Shown: positions 43,376-51,378, numbered from the stretch's first letter. The stretch is 64,000 nt of DNA from Actinomyces qiguomingii (GCF_004102025.1 NZ_CP025228.1:372001-436000), one strand, 5' to 3'. Notes: generated by a model not told the origin, from the letters alone. Program-made: numbers and translations.

Positions 43376-43600
43376 ATGAATAGGATGACTACGATCAAAG
43401 TCGAGAGCAGTACCCGTGATGCGGTCCGCGCCCTCGCTGAGCGTCAGGGTGTCACCATGGATGTCGCCATCCGCCGTATGGCCGATGCTGCGGAGCGTGA
43501 GCTGCGTTTCGCCGACCTCAAGGCGGCCATGGACGCCAACCCGCCGGATGAGGCTTACTTTGCCGAGCTTGCTGACTGGGAGTCGGACGCGTGGAACTGA
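43376..43600 (+). CDS. Ribbon-helix-helix antitoxin, MazE-like partner
   Basis: A 74-residue antitoxin: MNRMTTIKVESSTRDAVRAL then RQGVTMDVAIRRMADAAERE is an Arc/CopG-type DNA-binding domain, and the acidic tail DEAYFAELADWESDAWN should plug the toxin's RNA-binding groove. It overlaps the PemK/MazF gene (TGATG). The leaderside sequence (TATGGTCAATAGTATGCCTT) is AT-rich and probably contains the promoter. Decayed copies of its 5' end lie at 41479 and 43128. Confidence 0.88.
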   Translation: MNRMTTIKVESSTRDAVRALAERQGVTMDVAIRRMADAAERELRFADLKAAMDANPPDEAYFAELADWESDAWN

Positions 43601-43935
43601 TGCCGCAGCCTTTGACTGGCGAACTGTGGTGGGCTGCGCCGGATCCGGCGGCTGGACGTGAGCAGTCTGGGCGACGTCCTGTTCTCGTGATCTCCAATGC
43701 TCGCTACCATCACGCCGTAACGACGTTGGTCGTGACTGTCCCGGTAACCTCCGTCAACCGACGCTGGCCGAACCATGTGCGGATTCCCCGCGGTGCGGGT
43801 CTGCCCCAGGACTCCTTCGCCATGACCGAACAGGTCCGCACAATCTCCCGGAGAAGACTGGCTGAGCGTATTGGTATTGTTGATGACGATGTCCTGGGAC
43901 AGGTGCTTAGCTGGGTGAGAGACTGGATCGCCTAG
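43600..43935 (+). CDS. MazF/PemK-family endoribonuclease toxin
   Basis: A toxin of about 111 residues. LTGELWWAAPDPAAGREQSG then RRPVLVISNARYHH has the conserved Arg in the beta1-beta2 loop and Pro-Val-Leu-Val strand. VVTVPVTSVNRRWPNHVRIP and FAMTEQVRTISRRRLAERIG complete the PemK barrel with the conserved Thr/Ser region. ATG 43600 overlaps the antitoxin stop; GTG 43591 in the same frame is an alternative start. It appears intact and is predicted to cut mRNA at short specific sequences. Confidence 0.9.
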   Translation: MPQPLTGELWWAAPDPAAGREQSGRRPVLVISNARYHHAVTTLVVTVPVTSVNRRWPNHVRIPRGAGLPQDSFAMTEQVRTISRRRLAERIGIVDDDVLGQVLSWVRDWIA

Positions 43936-44074
43936 CGTGTCCAGCCAGGGGGTGACTGGCCGGACCGGATGAGCAATGGAACTGCCCTCGTTTCGAGACG
44001 CGAAGGCGGGTTAGTGGGGCTCGGCAGGCGCTAACGTTCCCGCTGACACGTAGCCCAAGGGCGAGGAGGGGCCA

Positions 44075-45850
44075 GTGGACGCGAGTGAGACAGAGGGCTC
44101 ATCACAGGCTTCGCAGGAGCCCAGTGAACCACCTGCGCAGGCGGCCGAGGCGGTGACGACGTCGACGGCGCCGGCCGATGCGGGAGCGGAAGCGCCGGCG
44201 GCGGGGGCTGCCACCGAACTGACGCTGCTGGAGGCCGCCCCCGGCGTCGCCGTCCTACTCGCCGACACGGTGCCGGACGGCTGGGAGATCGAGCCCTTCA
44301 GTCTGGGGGAGCGGGCCAACACCGAGATCACCGATGCCGTCAGCAACGTCGCCGGTGCGCTCAACCTCGTCGCGCAGGGAGCGCAAGGGCTCGTCTCCGC
44401 GCAGGGACTGGTGCGACTCGCTCCGGAGACTCTACGCAACCTGCGCACCATGAATACGATCGTCAAGGACGGCTACAACCTCGGCGTCCTGACCCGAGGT
44501 GGTAAATTCGCGGCCCAGGTTCGCTGGGTCCCCGCCACCGGAGTTCAAGCCGCCACGGTGGCAGCGAGCGCCGGTCCGGCCTTCGCCCTGATGGCCATCA
44601 GTGCGCAGCTGACCTCGCTGTCCAAACGGGTTGACCAGAATCTAGAACTGACTCGCGACGTCCTCCAAACCCTGCTGCGGGACCACTGGAACGCCCTCAG
44701 CGGCATGTATGACACCGTCGTCGGCGCCATTGATGAGGCGCGCGAAATCGGGGCCGTCACGCCGCGGGTATTCGGCCGGGTTGCGCACCTCGAGTCCGAG
44801 CTTCGTGCCGAGTACAAGCACTTCGACGGCCGCCTGCAAAGTCACCTCAAGGCGCTGGGCGGGACCGCTGCCGAGCGGCGCGACTACCTGAGGGAGCACG
44901 CCCAGGAGGTGGCCGCCGACGTCCAAGGGCTCGTCATGTCCGCCAACGCCCACTACGGGTACCAGTTGCTCGCAGCGGCCGAGATCGCCTCAGACAGTGA
45001 GCGCAGCGAGCAGGATAAGCAACTCGTGCGGTACCGCGCCGAACGGATACCGGCCGAGCGGGCCGAAACCATGGCGAGGATCGCCCAGGTGCTCGGTCGG
45101 CTCGACGCGTACTGCCACCTGGCGGCGCTACTGGAGGCGCCCGGCGTCGACCTCGGTCGTGCCGGTATCAGGATCGGCGACATGGCGGGGCAGGTCTCCG
45201 GGCGCCTTCCGATGCTGCGTCGAGCGCCGCAGACCGCGAGCACCGAGCAGATCGTTGCGGCCATGACCAACTACGTGGCAGCGCTGTGCGTCGGTGCCTA
45301 TGAGGCCCCCGCGGCCCTGGAACCGAACCTCAAGGTCATTGAGGATGACGACGCCGTGGCGCACGTGCTTGACATTCTCAGGTGGGTGCTGCCCAATGGT
45401 GAGCCCCTGCTGACCCTAGCCGAATTCAGTCGCGCCTCGGCGAGGGGCGGCAACCTCAAGGGCGGATATCTGGGGGTGACTCCGACCCGATTCTTCCTCG
45501 CCTCGCGTTCCACGCTCACCAGGGATGGACTGATCGACTACGACTTCCCGCTGGCGGACGTGCGCTACGTCCGGTATCGGCAGGGCGAGGACGGGGCGCG
45601 GCTGGACATCATCACCAAGGATGAGAACCTCGCAGCGCACTTCTCCGACCGGGCGGCCGCGGGCGAGCAGGGCGAACTGCTGCGGCGCGTCGCGGACGTG
45701 CTGATGACAGCAGCGAACCTGCCCGCGGAGGAGCGGCGCTCCGACCCGCTGCTGGCGGACGGGCGAGGTCCAATTCGGGATGGCAAGTCGGCATTGCCGA
45801 AGACCTCTAGTGTGACTAGACTGCCGCCACGAAACGGTCGGCGGTGCTGA
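44075..45850 (+). CDS. Uncharacterised 591-residue protein with bacterial PH-like C terminus, coupled to hicAB
   Basis: I do not recognise the whole protein. A GTG start follows GAGGAGGGG. Residues 1-50 are Ser/Glu/Ala-rich and unordered. Residues 70-160 are helical (ITDAVSNVAGALNLVAQGAQ). A hydrophobic stretch follows (TVAASAGPAFALMAISAQLT). Long charged helices then extend to residue 370 (RVDQNLELTRDVLQTLLRDH). The last 130 residues (GGYLGVTPTRFFLASRSTLT, DYDFPLADVRYVRY, LDIITKDENLAAHF) resemble a bacterial PH/YokE-like domain. Long helices around a hydrophobic hairpin are compatible with a membrane-acting effector, but this is inference. The stop overlaps the hicA-like start, so the three genes form one unit. 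Confidence 0.6.
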   Translation: MDASETEGSSQASQEPSEPPAQAAEAVTTSTAPADAGAEAPAAGAATELTLLEAAPGVAVLLADTVPDGWEIEPFSLGERANTEITDAVSNVAGALNLVAQGAQGLVSAQGLVRLAPETLRNLRTMNTIVKDGYNLGVLTRGGKFAAQVRWVPATGVQAATVAASAGPAFALMAISAQLTSLSKRVDQNLELTRDVLQTLLRDHWNALSGMYDTVVGAIDEAREIGAVTPRVFGRVAHLESELRAEYKHFDGRLQSHLKALGGTAAERRDYLREHAQEVAADVQGLVMSANAHYGYQLLAAAEIASDSERSEQDKQLVRYRAERIPAERAETMARIAQVLGRLDAYCHLAALLEAPGVDLGRAGIRIGDMAGQVSGRLPMLRRAPQTASTEQIVAAMTNYVAALCVGAYEAPAALEPNLKVIEDDDAVAHVLDILRWVLPNGEPLLTLAEFSRASARGGNLKGGYLGVTPTRFFLASRSTLTRDGLIDYDFPLADVRYVRYRQGEDGARLDIITKDENLAAHFSDRAAAGEQGELLRRVADVLMTAANLPAEERRSDPLLADGRGPIRDGKSALPKTSSVTRLPPRNGRRC

Positions 45851-46041
45851 AGCGGGTCAAGCGCGCAGCGCGCGACCGGGGACTTGAATACGAGGTTCGT
45901 GAACTCACTCGCCATACCGCCGTCCGAGTCGGGAGTGTTACGCGAGCCCTCGGGCGTCACGTCGAGATCGACGACGTGACGGCGGGCAGGTTCTTCGATC
46001 AGTTCGCCGAGGTCCTCGGCGGAAAAGGATGGTGGCGATGA
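45844..46041 (+). CDS. HicA-family mRNA interferase toxin
   Basis: A 65-residue protein: LKRVKRAARDRGLEYEVREL then TRHTAVRVGSVTRALGRHVE and IDDVTA match actinobacterial HicA, including the catalytic-type His and the RHxEI...TA motif. The ending GGKGWWR is less usual. The GTG start overlaps the stop of the 591-residue gene by 7 nt, and its own stop overlaps hicB by ATGA. Confidence 0.75.
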   Translation: MLKRVKRAARDRGLEYEVRELTRHTAVRVGSVTRALGRHVEIDDVTAGRFFDQFAEVLGGKGWWR

Positions 46042-46418
46042 GTCGAACATTTGTTCTCAAGGCCGAGCGGGGAATCGGCAATTGGTGGGTTCTTGAGGTC
46101 CCCGAGGTGGGCGCGGTCTCCCAGGTTCGTCGTCTCGATCAGGCGAGGGATGAGATGCGTGAGGCCGTTGCGTACCTCGCGGGCATCCCTGAGTCCGAGG
46201 TCGACTTCGATGTCCAAACCACACTTCCCGCCGACTACGTCGAGCACATGGCGGAGGCTCGGCGGCTACGTGAGCAGGCGGATGCGGCGACGCGCAGGGC
46301 CGCGGACGAGTCCCGTGCGGCGGCGCGAGTTCTGCGCGAGGACGGGTTGACTCTCCGTGAGGTCGGCATGCTTATGGGAGTGTCGCATCAGAGAGTGGCT
46401 CAGCTTCTTGACGCATGA
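46038..46418 (+). CDS. HicB-family antitoxin with C-terminal helix-turn-helix
   Basis: A 126-residue protein. RTFVLKAERGIGNWWVLEVP then EVGAVSQVRRLDQARDEMRE is the HicB partial RNase H-like fold. After a charged helix, LREDGLTLREVGMLMGVSHQ with RVAQLLDA forms the DNA-binding end for autoregulation. ATG 46038 overlaps the hicA stop; ATG 46029 is an in-frame alternative. It completes the three-gene unit. Confidence 0.78.
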   Translation: MSRTFVLKAERGIGNWWVLEVPEVGAVSQVRRLDQARDEMREAVAYLAGIPESEVDFDVQTTLPADYVEHMAEARRLREQADAATRRAADESRAAARVLREDGLTLREVGMLMGVSHQRVAQLLDA

Positions 46419-46475
46419 TCCCGGACAGGGCTGCGTTGGCTTGGGCACTCCAGCTCCGAGTAGCGCAACGGCGAT

Positions 46476-46510
46476 CATGTTCGTCATAACCTGCTAATAT
46501 GACGAACATG
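46476..46510 (+). promoter_or_regulatory. HipB-type operator: perfect 13-bp inverted repeat
   Basis: CATGTTCGTCATA at 46476-46488 and TATGACGAACATG at 46498-46510 are exact reverse complements separated by 9 nt (ACCTGCTAA). The centre is AT-rich and the right arm ends 20 bp before the hipB-like ATG. Long, perfectly symmetric operators overlapping the promoter are the rule for HipB-type repressors. Confidence 0.75.
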
Positions 46511-46530
46511 CACGCCATAAGGGGGTGTAC

Positions 46531-46818
46531 ATGCCCGGCTATCGGATCAATCGGCAGATGACCGCCTTCGGCGAGCACGTCCGTGGCTGGCGCATGGTGC
46601 TGGGGCTGACCGCCCAACAGGTCTCCGAGCGGGCCGACATCAGTCGCGATACGCTGCGCAAGATCGAACGCGGCGATCCCACCGTCTCCTTCGGCGCCGT
46701 CGCCCAAGTGCTGCGCGCCCTCGGCATCCTCGACCAAGTAGTCGACGCCGTCGACCCGCTATCCACAGAAATCGGCCGCCTGCGCGCCGGAAGCCTGACG
46801 AAGCGGCGAGCCCGATGA
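46531..46818 (+). CDS. HipB-like XRE-family regulator/antitoxin
   Basis: A 95-residue helix-turn-helix protein: VRGWRMVLGLTAQQVSERAD then ISRDTLRKIERGDPTVSFGA and VAQVLRALGILDQVVDAVDP is the standard HipB/XRE fold with the DPL-type tail. I prefer ATG 46531 with GGGGG upstream to GTG 46525. It overlaps the hipA remnant by 4 nt and probably binds the perfect inverted repeat upstream. Confidence 0.88.
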   Translation: MPGYRINRQMTAFGEHVRGWRMVLGLTAQQVSERADISRDTLRKIERGDPTVSFGAVAQVLRALGILDQVVDAVDPLSTEIGRLRAGSLTKRRAR

Positions 46819-47369
46819 CCGACGTCGAAGTCCTTCTCTACACTGAATCGAAGCCGCAGCGCGTAGGGACCGAGCACTTCACCCGTTCGCGGAGTCAGGT
46901 TTCCACCACCTTCCTCCTCGACGTCGTCGATTCGATCCGCGACCTGTCCCGCTCTCCGCGCGCCGACCTCCGCGAACTCTTCGCGCGTGTCGTGTTTTCT
47001 GTCGGTGTCGGCAACACGGACGATCATCCGCGCCACCACGGCTTCCTCATGGAACGGAGGTCTTGGCGCCTCAGCCCTGTATTCGACGTCAACCCCAATC
47101 CCGACCTTGCCGCCGGTCGAGCGACGTCTATCGGTGGCGCCGACGCGTTCCCGGATGAAGCGGAGGCCTTGTTGGCGCTTGCCGAGGACTGCGGCCTGAC
47201 CAATACGGCAGCTCGGGAAGTAATAGCTCGCGTTGCTCGCCTGGGTGAGTCCTGGCGCGACCGCGCTCGCGCCAGCCGGATTCCCGATCGGGAGATCACC
47301 CTTATGGCTGACGCCATTGCCCCGCGTATCGAGGCGCTCGCTACCCTCGCCAACCAGGAACACGCATGA
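46815..47369 (+). pseudogene. hipA: HipA-like kinase with in-frame internal deletion
   Basis: HipA kinases normally have 400-440 residues; this frame has 184. The first 30 residues (TDVEVLLYTESKPQRVGTEH then FTRSRSQVSTTF) are the family start. They are joined directly to LRELFARVVFSVGVGNTDDH and LSPVFDVNPNPDLAAGRATS, which contain the catalytic N-x-D-x-H-x-x-N/H loop and the DFG-equivalent Asp. The whole nucleotide-binding lobe is missing, so kinase activity is not expected. The frame itself is intact, implying an in-frame deletion of roughly 230 codons. Confidence 0.8.
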
Positions 47370-47514
47370 TCACCGAACTCGCGATCCCGCAAGACCTCCT
47401 GGCGCCTGGGGAGCCTCGACGGCCCCACCCTGGATGATCTACGGGCCCGGCTGCTCAGCTCAGAGGCCTGAGGCCGCGGGGTCCGACGGCTGGAAGCCCC
47501 TCCCGCAGTCACTG

Positions 47515-47755
47515 CGGGGATCGTGACACCCGTGGCGATGTTGCAGTTGCTGCCGATCACCGTGGCTGGGTTGATGATGACGCGGCCGCGCGGGCTGGTG
47601 TGGCTCACCCGGTGCAGCGACACGCCTGCGCGCCCGCAAAAGTGTGGGCTGTGTCACCACAAGGCGTGGGGTGTCTGTTGTTCGACGGCCTGGCCGAATG
47701 GCGCCGTCGTTGCGGATCCGGTGTGGATGCCATGCGGCTCGCGACCACAACATGT
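47515..47755 (-). pseudogene. Hexapeptide-repeat acyltransferase remnant (serine acetyltransferase-like)
   Basis: On the minus strand one frame encodes LHRVSHTSPRGRVIINPATV and IGSNCNIATGVTI, a left-handed beta-helix hexapeptide pattern like the active-site coil of CysE-type enzymes, with the His in VSHTSPRG. No start or end of a complete enzyme can be found, and the frame changes near 47620. The plus-strand stretch 47370-47470 after hipA encodes no recognisable protein apart from LDDLRARLLS-like fragments. Confidence 0.45.
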
Positions 47756-47764
47756 TGTGGTCGC
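47741..47764. promoter_or_regulatory. 24-bp perfect palindrome upstream of nrdD
   Basis: GCGACCACAACA is followed immediately by its exact reverse complement, with no spacer, ending 160 bp before the nrdD start. It could be a regulator site, or a chance feature of the decayed gene it lies in; a 24-bp exact palindrome is rare by chance. Confidence 0.45.
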
Positions 47765-47784
47765 CGCCGGGTTACGCTCCTAGA

Positions 47785-47799
47785 TGATGTGTTACATCA
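47785..47799 (+). promoter_or_regulatory. Inverted repeat in the nrdD promoter region
   Basis: TGATGT, GTT, ACATCA form a 15-bp symmetric site 125 bp before nrdD. Its form resembles CRP/FNR-type sites (TGAT...ATCA), which would suit an oxygen-controlled anaerobic reductase. No match to a consensus was computed. Confidence 0.35.
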
Positions 47800-47924
47800 A
47801 TGTCGTTTGTGAGGAGGTCTTGGAGTAGGCTCGGGCGCATCGGCGACGCCGACGGGGGCCTTATGGGCCCGGGACGGCGTCGCTTCTTCAAAGAAGAGAA
47901 CCAAGCATCGCAGTGGAGGCCATC

Positions 47925-49874
47925 GTGTCCGACAGCACCCAGACCCCGTCCGCCGCTCATCTGGCAGCCGCTCATCCCGAGCTTGTTGCCCGGGGTTCTG
48001 CTGACTCCGCTGTCGCCCACGGTTCGCGACCGCAGATCGACGCCGTCTCCACCATCACCGAGTACCTGGACCGCTCCGACTGGCGCGTGAACGCCAACGC
48101 CAACCAGGGCTACTCCCTGGGCGGGATGATCCTGAACACCTCCGGCAAGGTGATCGCCAACTACTGGCTCAGCCAGATCTACCCGCAGGTGGCCGGCGAT
48201 GCCCACAGGGAAGGCGATATCCACATCCACGACCTGGACATGTTCGCCGGCTACTGCGCCGGCTGGTCGCTGAAGAACCTGCTCCAGCAGGGATTCAACG
48301 GCGTGCCCGGCAAGATCGCCTCCGGCCCCGCCAAGCACTTCTCCTCCGCCGTCGGCCAGATCGTCAACTTCCTGGGCACGCTGCAGAACGAGTGGGCCGG
48401 CGCGCAGGCCTTCTCCTCCTTCGACACCTACATGGCCCCCTTCGTCCGCCTGGACAACATGAGCTATGACGAGGTCCTCCAGTGCATGCAGGAGCTCATC
48501 TTCAACCTCAACGTCCCCTCCCGCTGGGGCACCCAGACGCCCTTCACCAACCTCACCTTCGACTGGACCTGCCCGGCCGACCTGGCCGACGAGCACCCGC
48601 TGATCGGCGACGAGCTGTGCGACTTCACCTACGGCGACCTCGCCGCGGAGATGGGCATGATCAACCGCGCCTTCATGGAGGTCATGACCACCGGCGACGC
48701 CGACGGCCGCGTCTTCACCTTCCCGATCCCCACCTACAACATCACCAAGGACTTCGACTGGGACAGCCCCAACGCCGATCGGCTGTTCACCATGACCGCG
48801 AAGTACGGCCTGCCCTACTTCCAGAACTTCATCAACTCCGAACTCGACCCCGGCATGATCCGCTCCATGTGCTGCCGCCTCCAGCTCGACCTGCGCGAGC
48901 TGCTCAAGCGCGGCAACGGCCTGTTCGGCTCGGCCGAGCAGACCGGCTCCGTCGGCGTCGTCACCGTGAACATGGCCCGCCTGGGCTACCTGCACGCCGG
49001 CGACGAGGAGTCCCTGGTGGCCGCCCTGGACCGCCTCATCGACATTGCCTCGCAGACCCTGGAGCTCAAGCGCACCGTCATCCAGCACCACATCGACACC
49101 GGCCTGTTCCCCTTCACCAAGCGCTGGCTCGGCACGCTGGACAACCACTTCTCCACCATCGGCGTCAACGGCATGAACGAGATGGTCCGCAACTTCACCC
49201 GCGATGCTTACGACCTGACCGACCCGCGCGGCCACGCCATGTGCGTGCGCATCCTCGACCACGTCCGCGGACGCATGGTCGAGATCCAGGAGGCCACCGG
49301 CCACCTGTACAACCTGGAGGCCACCCCCGCCGAGGGCACCACCTACCGCTTCGCCAAGGAGGACCGCAAGCGCTACCCCGACATCCTCCAGGCCGGCACC
49401 GACTCCAACCCGTACTACACCAACTCCTCCCAGCTGCCCGTCGGCTACACCGACGACCCCTTCGAGGCGCAGGAGATGCAGGAGGAGCTGCAGACCAAGT
49501 ACACCGGCGGCACGGTGCTGCACCTGTACATGAATGAGCACATCTCCTCCGCGCAGGCCTGCAAGGAGCTGGTGCGCCGCTCACTGACGGCCTTCCGCAC
49601 GCCCTACATCACCATCACCCCGACCTTCTCGATCTGCCCGACCCACGGCTACCTGGCCGGTGAGCACTTCACCTGCCCCAAGTGCGCCGAGCTGCATCCC
49701 GACGCCGAGCCGGTCGAGTGCGAGGTGTGGACCCGCGTCATGGGCTACTTCCGCCCCGTGAAGTCCTTCAACATCGGCAAGAAGGGCGAGTACATGGAGC
49801 GGCAGATGTTCACCGAGGCGGCCGCCGGCGCCCACGGCACCACCACCTCGCGCCTGACCGCCATCAGCGCCTGA
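47925..49874 (+). CDS. nrdD: Anaerobic (class III) ribonucleoside-triphosphate reductase, without ATP-cone
   Basis: Glycyl-radical enzyme making deoxynucleotides without oxygen. GTG 47925 is preferred because GGAGG lies 6 nt before it. The active-site cysteine region is MIRSMCCRLQLDLRELL, the zinc site is ICPTHGYLAGEHFTCPKCAE, and the glycyl-radical loop is WTRVMGYFRPVKSFNIGKKG near the end. The 649-residue protein begins where E. coli NrdD (712 residues) has already passed its ATP-cone, so overall-activity control by ATP/dATP through a cone is absent, as in some other class III enzymes. Its activase gene nrdG lies 0.7 kb downstream, beyond a TA pair. Confidence 0.95.
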   Translation: MSDSTQTPSAAHLAAAHPELVARGSADSAVAHGSRPQIDAVSTITEYLDRSDWRVNANANQGYSLGGMILNTSGKVIANYWLSQIYPQVAGDAHREGDIHIHDLDMFAGYCAGWSLKNLLQQGFNGVPGKIASGPAKHFSSAVGQIVNFLGTLQNEWAGAQAFSSFDTYMAPFVRLDNMSYDEVLQCMQELIFNLNVPSRWGTQTPFTNLTFDWTCPADLADEHPLIGDELCDFTYGDLAAEMGMINRAFMEVMTTGDADGRVFTFPIPTYNITKDFDWDSPNADRLFTMTAKYGLPYFQNFINSELDPGMIRSMCCRLQLDLRELLKRGNGLFGSAEQTGSVGVVTVNMARLGYLHAGDEESLVAALDRLIDIASQTLELKRTVIQHHIDTGLFPFTKRWLGTLDNHFSTIGVNGMNEMVRNFTRDAYDLTDPRGHAMCVRILDHVRGRMVEIQEATGHLYNLEATPAEGTTYRFAKEDRKRYPDILQAGTDSNPYYTNSSQLPVGYTDDPFEAQEMQEELQTKYTGGTVLHLYMNEHISSAQACKELVRRSLTAFRTPYITITPTFSICPTHGYLAGEHFTCPKCAELHPDAEPVECEVWTRVMGYFRPVKSFNIGKKGEYMERQMFTEAAAGAHGTTTSRLTAISA

Positions 49875-49906
49875 GGGCCGGGTCTCCAACGGAGCAAGAG
49901 GGGTAG

Positions 49907-50173
49907 GTGGCGGACTGGATCGTTGAGTTGACTCCTCGCGCCGAGAACTCGCTGCGCCGGCTCGATCGCGGCGTTCAGGCGCGTGTGGTCGGCAAGCTGC
50001 GGGAGATCCAGGCAGCTGACGATCCGCGGAGCTTCCTGAAGCCGATGACCGGCCCGCTTAAGGGACAATTCCGGCTCCGGGTCGGGGATTACCGGGTGAT
50101 CATCGACGTCCAGGATGAGCGTTGCGTGATCCTCGCCATCGATGTCGGTCATCGCTCCACGGTCTATCGGTGA
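49907..50173 (+). CDS. RelE/ParE-family toxin
   Basis: An 88-residue RelE protein: WIVELTPRAENSLRRLDRGV then MTGPLKGQFRLRVGDYRVII and DVQDERCVILAIDVGHRSTV give the full family pattern, with basic residues and a terminal HRxxVYR. GTG start with AGGGGTAGG upstream. It begins 32 bp after nrdD, in the same direction, and may be cotranscribed with it. The likely antitoxin (50388) follows rather than precedes it, 214 bp downstream. Confidence 0.88.
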   Translation: MADWIVELTPRAENSLRRLDRGVQARVVGKLREIQAADDPRSFLKPMTGPLKGQFRLRVGDYRVIIDVQDERCVILAIDVGHRSTVYR

Positions 50174-50378
50174 GAGATCGCCGGGCCTGTTCGCGACTTG
50201 GCCGCAGAGGCGCCGGGGCGTCTGCCGTTTCAGCGGTGGGGCCTCGGCGCTCGGTCTAGGGAGCCCTGAGTTCCTCGCCATGTGGGCTGGGAGACGGCCG
50301 GTTCGTCATGTGAAGACGGTAGACCTGGGCTCCTCGCCATATGGTCTGGGCTTGTCGGAAGCGAAGGTCGGCTCCTAT

Positions 50379-50398
50379 GCTGTAAACATGTCTACAGC
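50379..50398 (+). promoter_or_regulatory. Inverted repeat over the start of the RHH antitoxin gene
   Basis: GCTGTA (50379-50384) and TACAGC (50393-50398) flank AACATGTC, which includes the antitoxin start codon at 50388. A repressor bound here would block its own gene; there is no ribosome site at normal distance, so a leaderless transcript is possible. Confidence 0.5.
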
Positions 50399-50624
50399 AG
50401 TTCTGAGCGTACGACTGCCGGAGGAGCTCAAGCGTCGGCTCGATGACCTGGGGTCTCGGACCGGACGCCCGGCGACGTTCTATGTGCGTGAGGCCATTGA
50501 GTCCTACATCGATGACTTGGAGTACGCGTACACGCTGAAGGCCGAAGCGGAGGCGGCCAGGCGCGGTGAGATCAGGACGCGCCGCCTCGATGAGATCGCA
50601 GCGAGCCTCGGACTCGATGACTGA
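50388..50624 (+). CDS. Ribbon-helix-helix antitoxin (RelB/TraY-like)
   Basis: A 78-residue protein: STAVLSVRLPEELKRRLDDL then RTGRPATFYVREAIESYIDD and LEYAYTLKAEAEAARRGEIR is the CopG/TraY ribbon-helix-helix form typical of RelE partners. The last codons overlap the start of nrdG by 8 nt. The likely toxin is the RelE gene upstream, an unusual toxin-first order with a 214-bp gap; alternatively it is an orphan. Confidence 0.85.
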   Translation: MSTAVLSVRLPEELKRRLDDLGSRTGRPATFYVREAIESYIDDLEYAYTLKAEAEAARRGEIRTRRLDEIAASLGLDD

Positions 50625-51378
50625 GACTCTCAAGAAGGGCGTCGCGCACCGCCCCGCCGACGACCTGCAGATCGCCGGACTCGTGCCCATGTCCACCGTC
50701 GACTGGCCCGACCGCCTGGTCGCGACCGTCTTCATGCAGGGCTGCCCCTGGAACTGCTTCTACTGCCACAACCAGGACCTCATCCCCACGCGCACACCCG
50801 GCGCGGTCGCCTGGGACGAGGTCCGCTCCCTGCTCGCCCGCCGCCGCGGTCTGCTCGACGGCGTCGTCCTCACCGGCGGGGAGGCGCTGCGCCAGGATGC
50901 CCTCGCCGACGCCGCCGCCGAGGTCAAGGAAATGGGCTTCCAGGTGGGCCTGCACACCGCCGGCCCCTACCCGGGCCGCCTGCGCGACCTGATGCAGCGC
51001 GGGCTGGTCGACTGGGTCGGCCTCGACATCAAGGCGCTGCCCGAGCACTACGACGCCGTGGTCGGCCGCCCCAACTCCGCCGCCAAGGCCTGGGAGTGCC
51101 TGCAGGTGCTGGTAGATGCGGCCGCCGGCGGCAAGGGGGTCGACTTCGAGGTGCGCACCACCGTGATCCCCGGGGACGTCACCGCCGCCGACGCCGTTGA
51201 GGTCGCCCGCCGCGTGCACGACGCCGGCGCCCGCGTCTACGCCCTCCAGCAGGCCCGCGGCGCGGGCACGACCGGCAACTTCGCCGTGTCCGCGCCCGGC
51301 TGGGATGCCGAGTGCGAGCGCATGGCCGCCCAGATCGAGGCCCTCGGTTGGGACCGCTTCACCTACCGCCCCGCCTGA
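50617..51378 (+). CDS. nrdG: Anaerobic ribonucleotide reductase activating protein (radical SAM)
   Basis: Radical S-adenosylmethionine enzyme of 253 residues that installs the glycyl radical on NrdD. The 4Fe-4S motif is GCPWNCFYCHNQDL (C-x3-C-x2-C) near residues 42-50, followed by GVVLTGGEALRQDALADAAA (the GGE motif) and VDWVGLDIKALPEHYDAVVG. At 253 residues it is longer than E. coli NrdG (about 154), resembling the larger NrdG form found in actinobacteria and archaea. It starts inside the end of the antitoxin gene, so its expression is tied to that module. Confidence 0.94.
   Translation: MTETLKKGVAHRPADDLQIAGLVPMSTVDWPDRLVATVFMQGCPWNCFYCHNQDLIPTRTPGAVAWDEVRSLLARRRGLLDGVVLTGGEALRQDALADAAAEVKEMGFQVGLHTAGPYPGRLRDLMQRGLVDWVGLDIKALPEHYDAVVGRPNSAAKAWECLQVLVDAAAGGKGVDFEVRTTVIPGDVTAADAVEVARRVHDAGARVYALQQARGAGTTGNFAVSAPGWDAECERMAAQIEALGWDRFTYRPA

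Noticed and set aside
47772..49541. Minus-strand 589-codon open frame over nrdD
   Set aside because: Shadow of nrdD; its composition (Val, Gly, His, Asp rich) is the usual antisense artefact in high-GC DNA.
16429..51378. Whole accessory zone as a prophage or integrative element
   Set aside because: No integrase, terminase, capsid, portal, relaxase or attachment-site pair was found; the content is TA, restriction and decayed genes.
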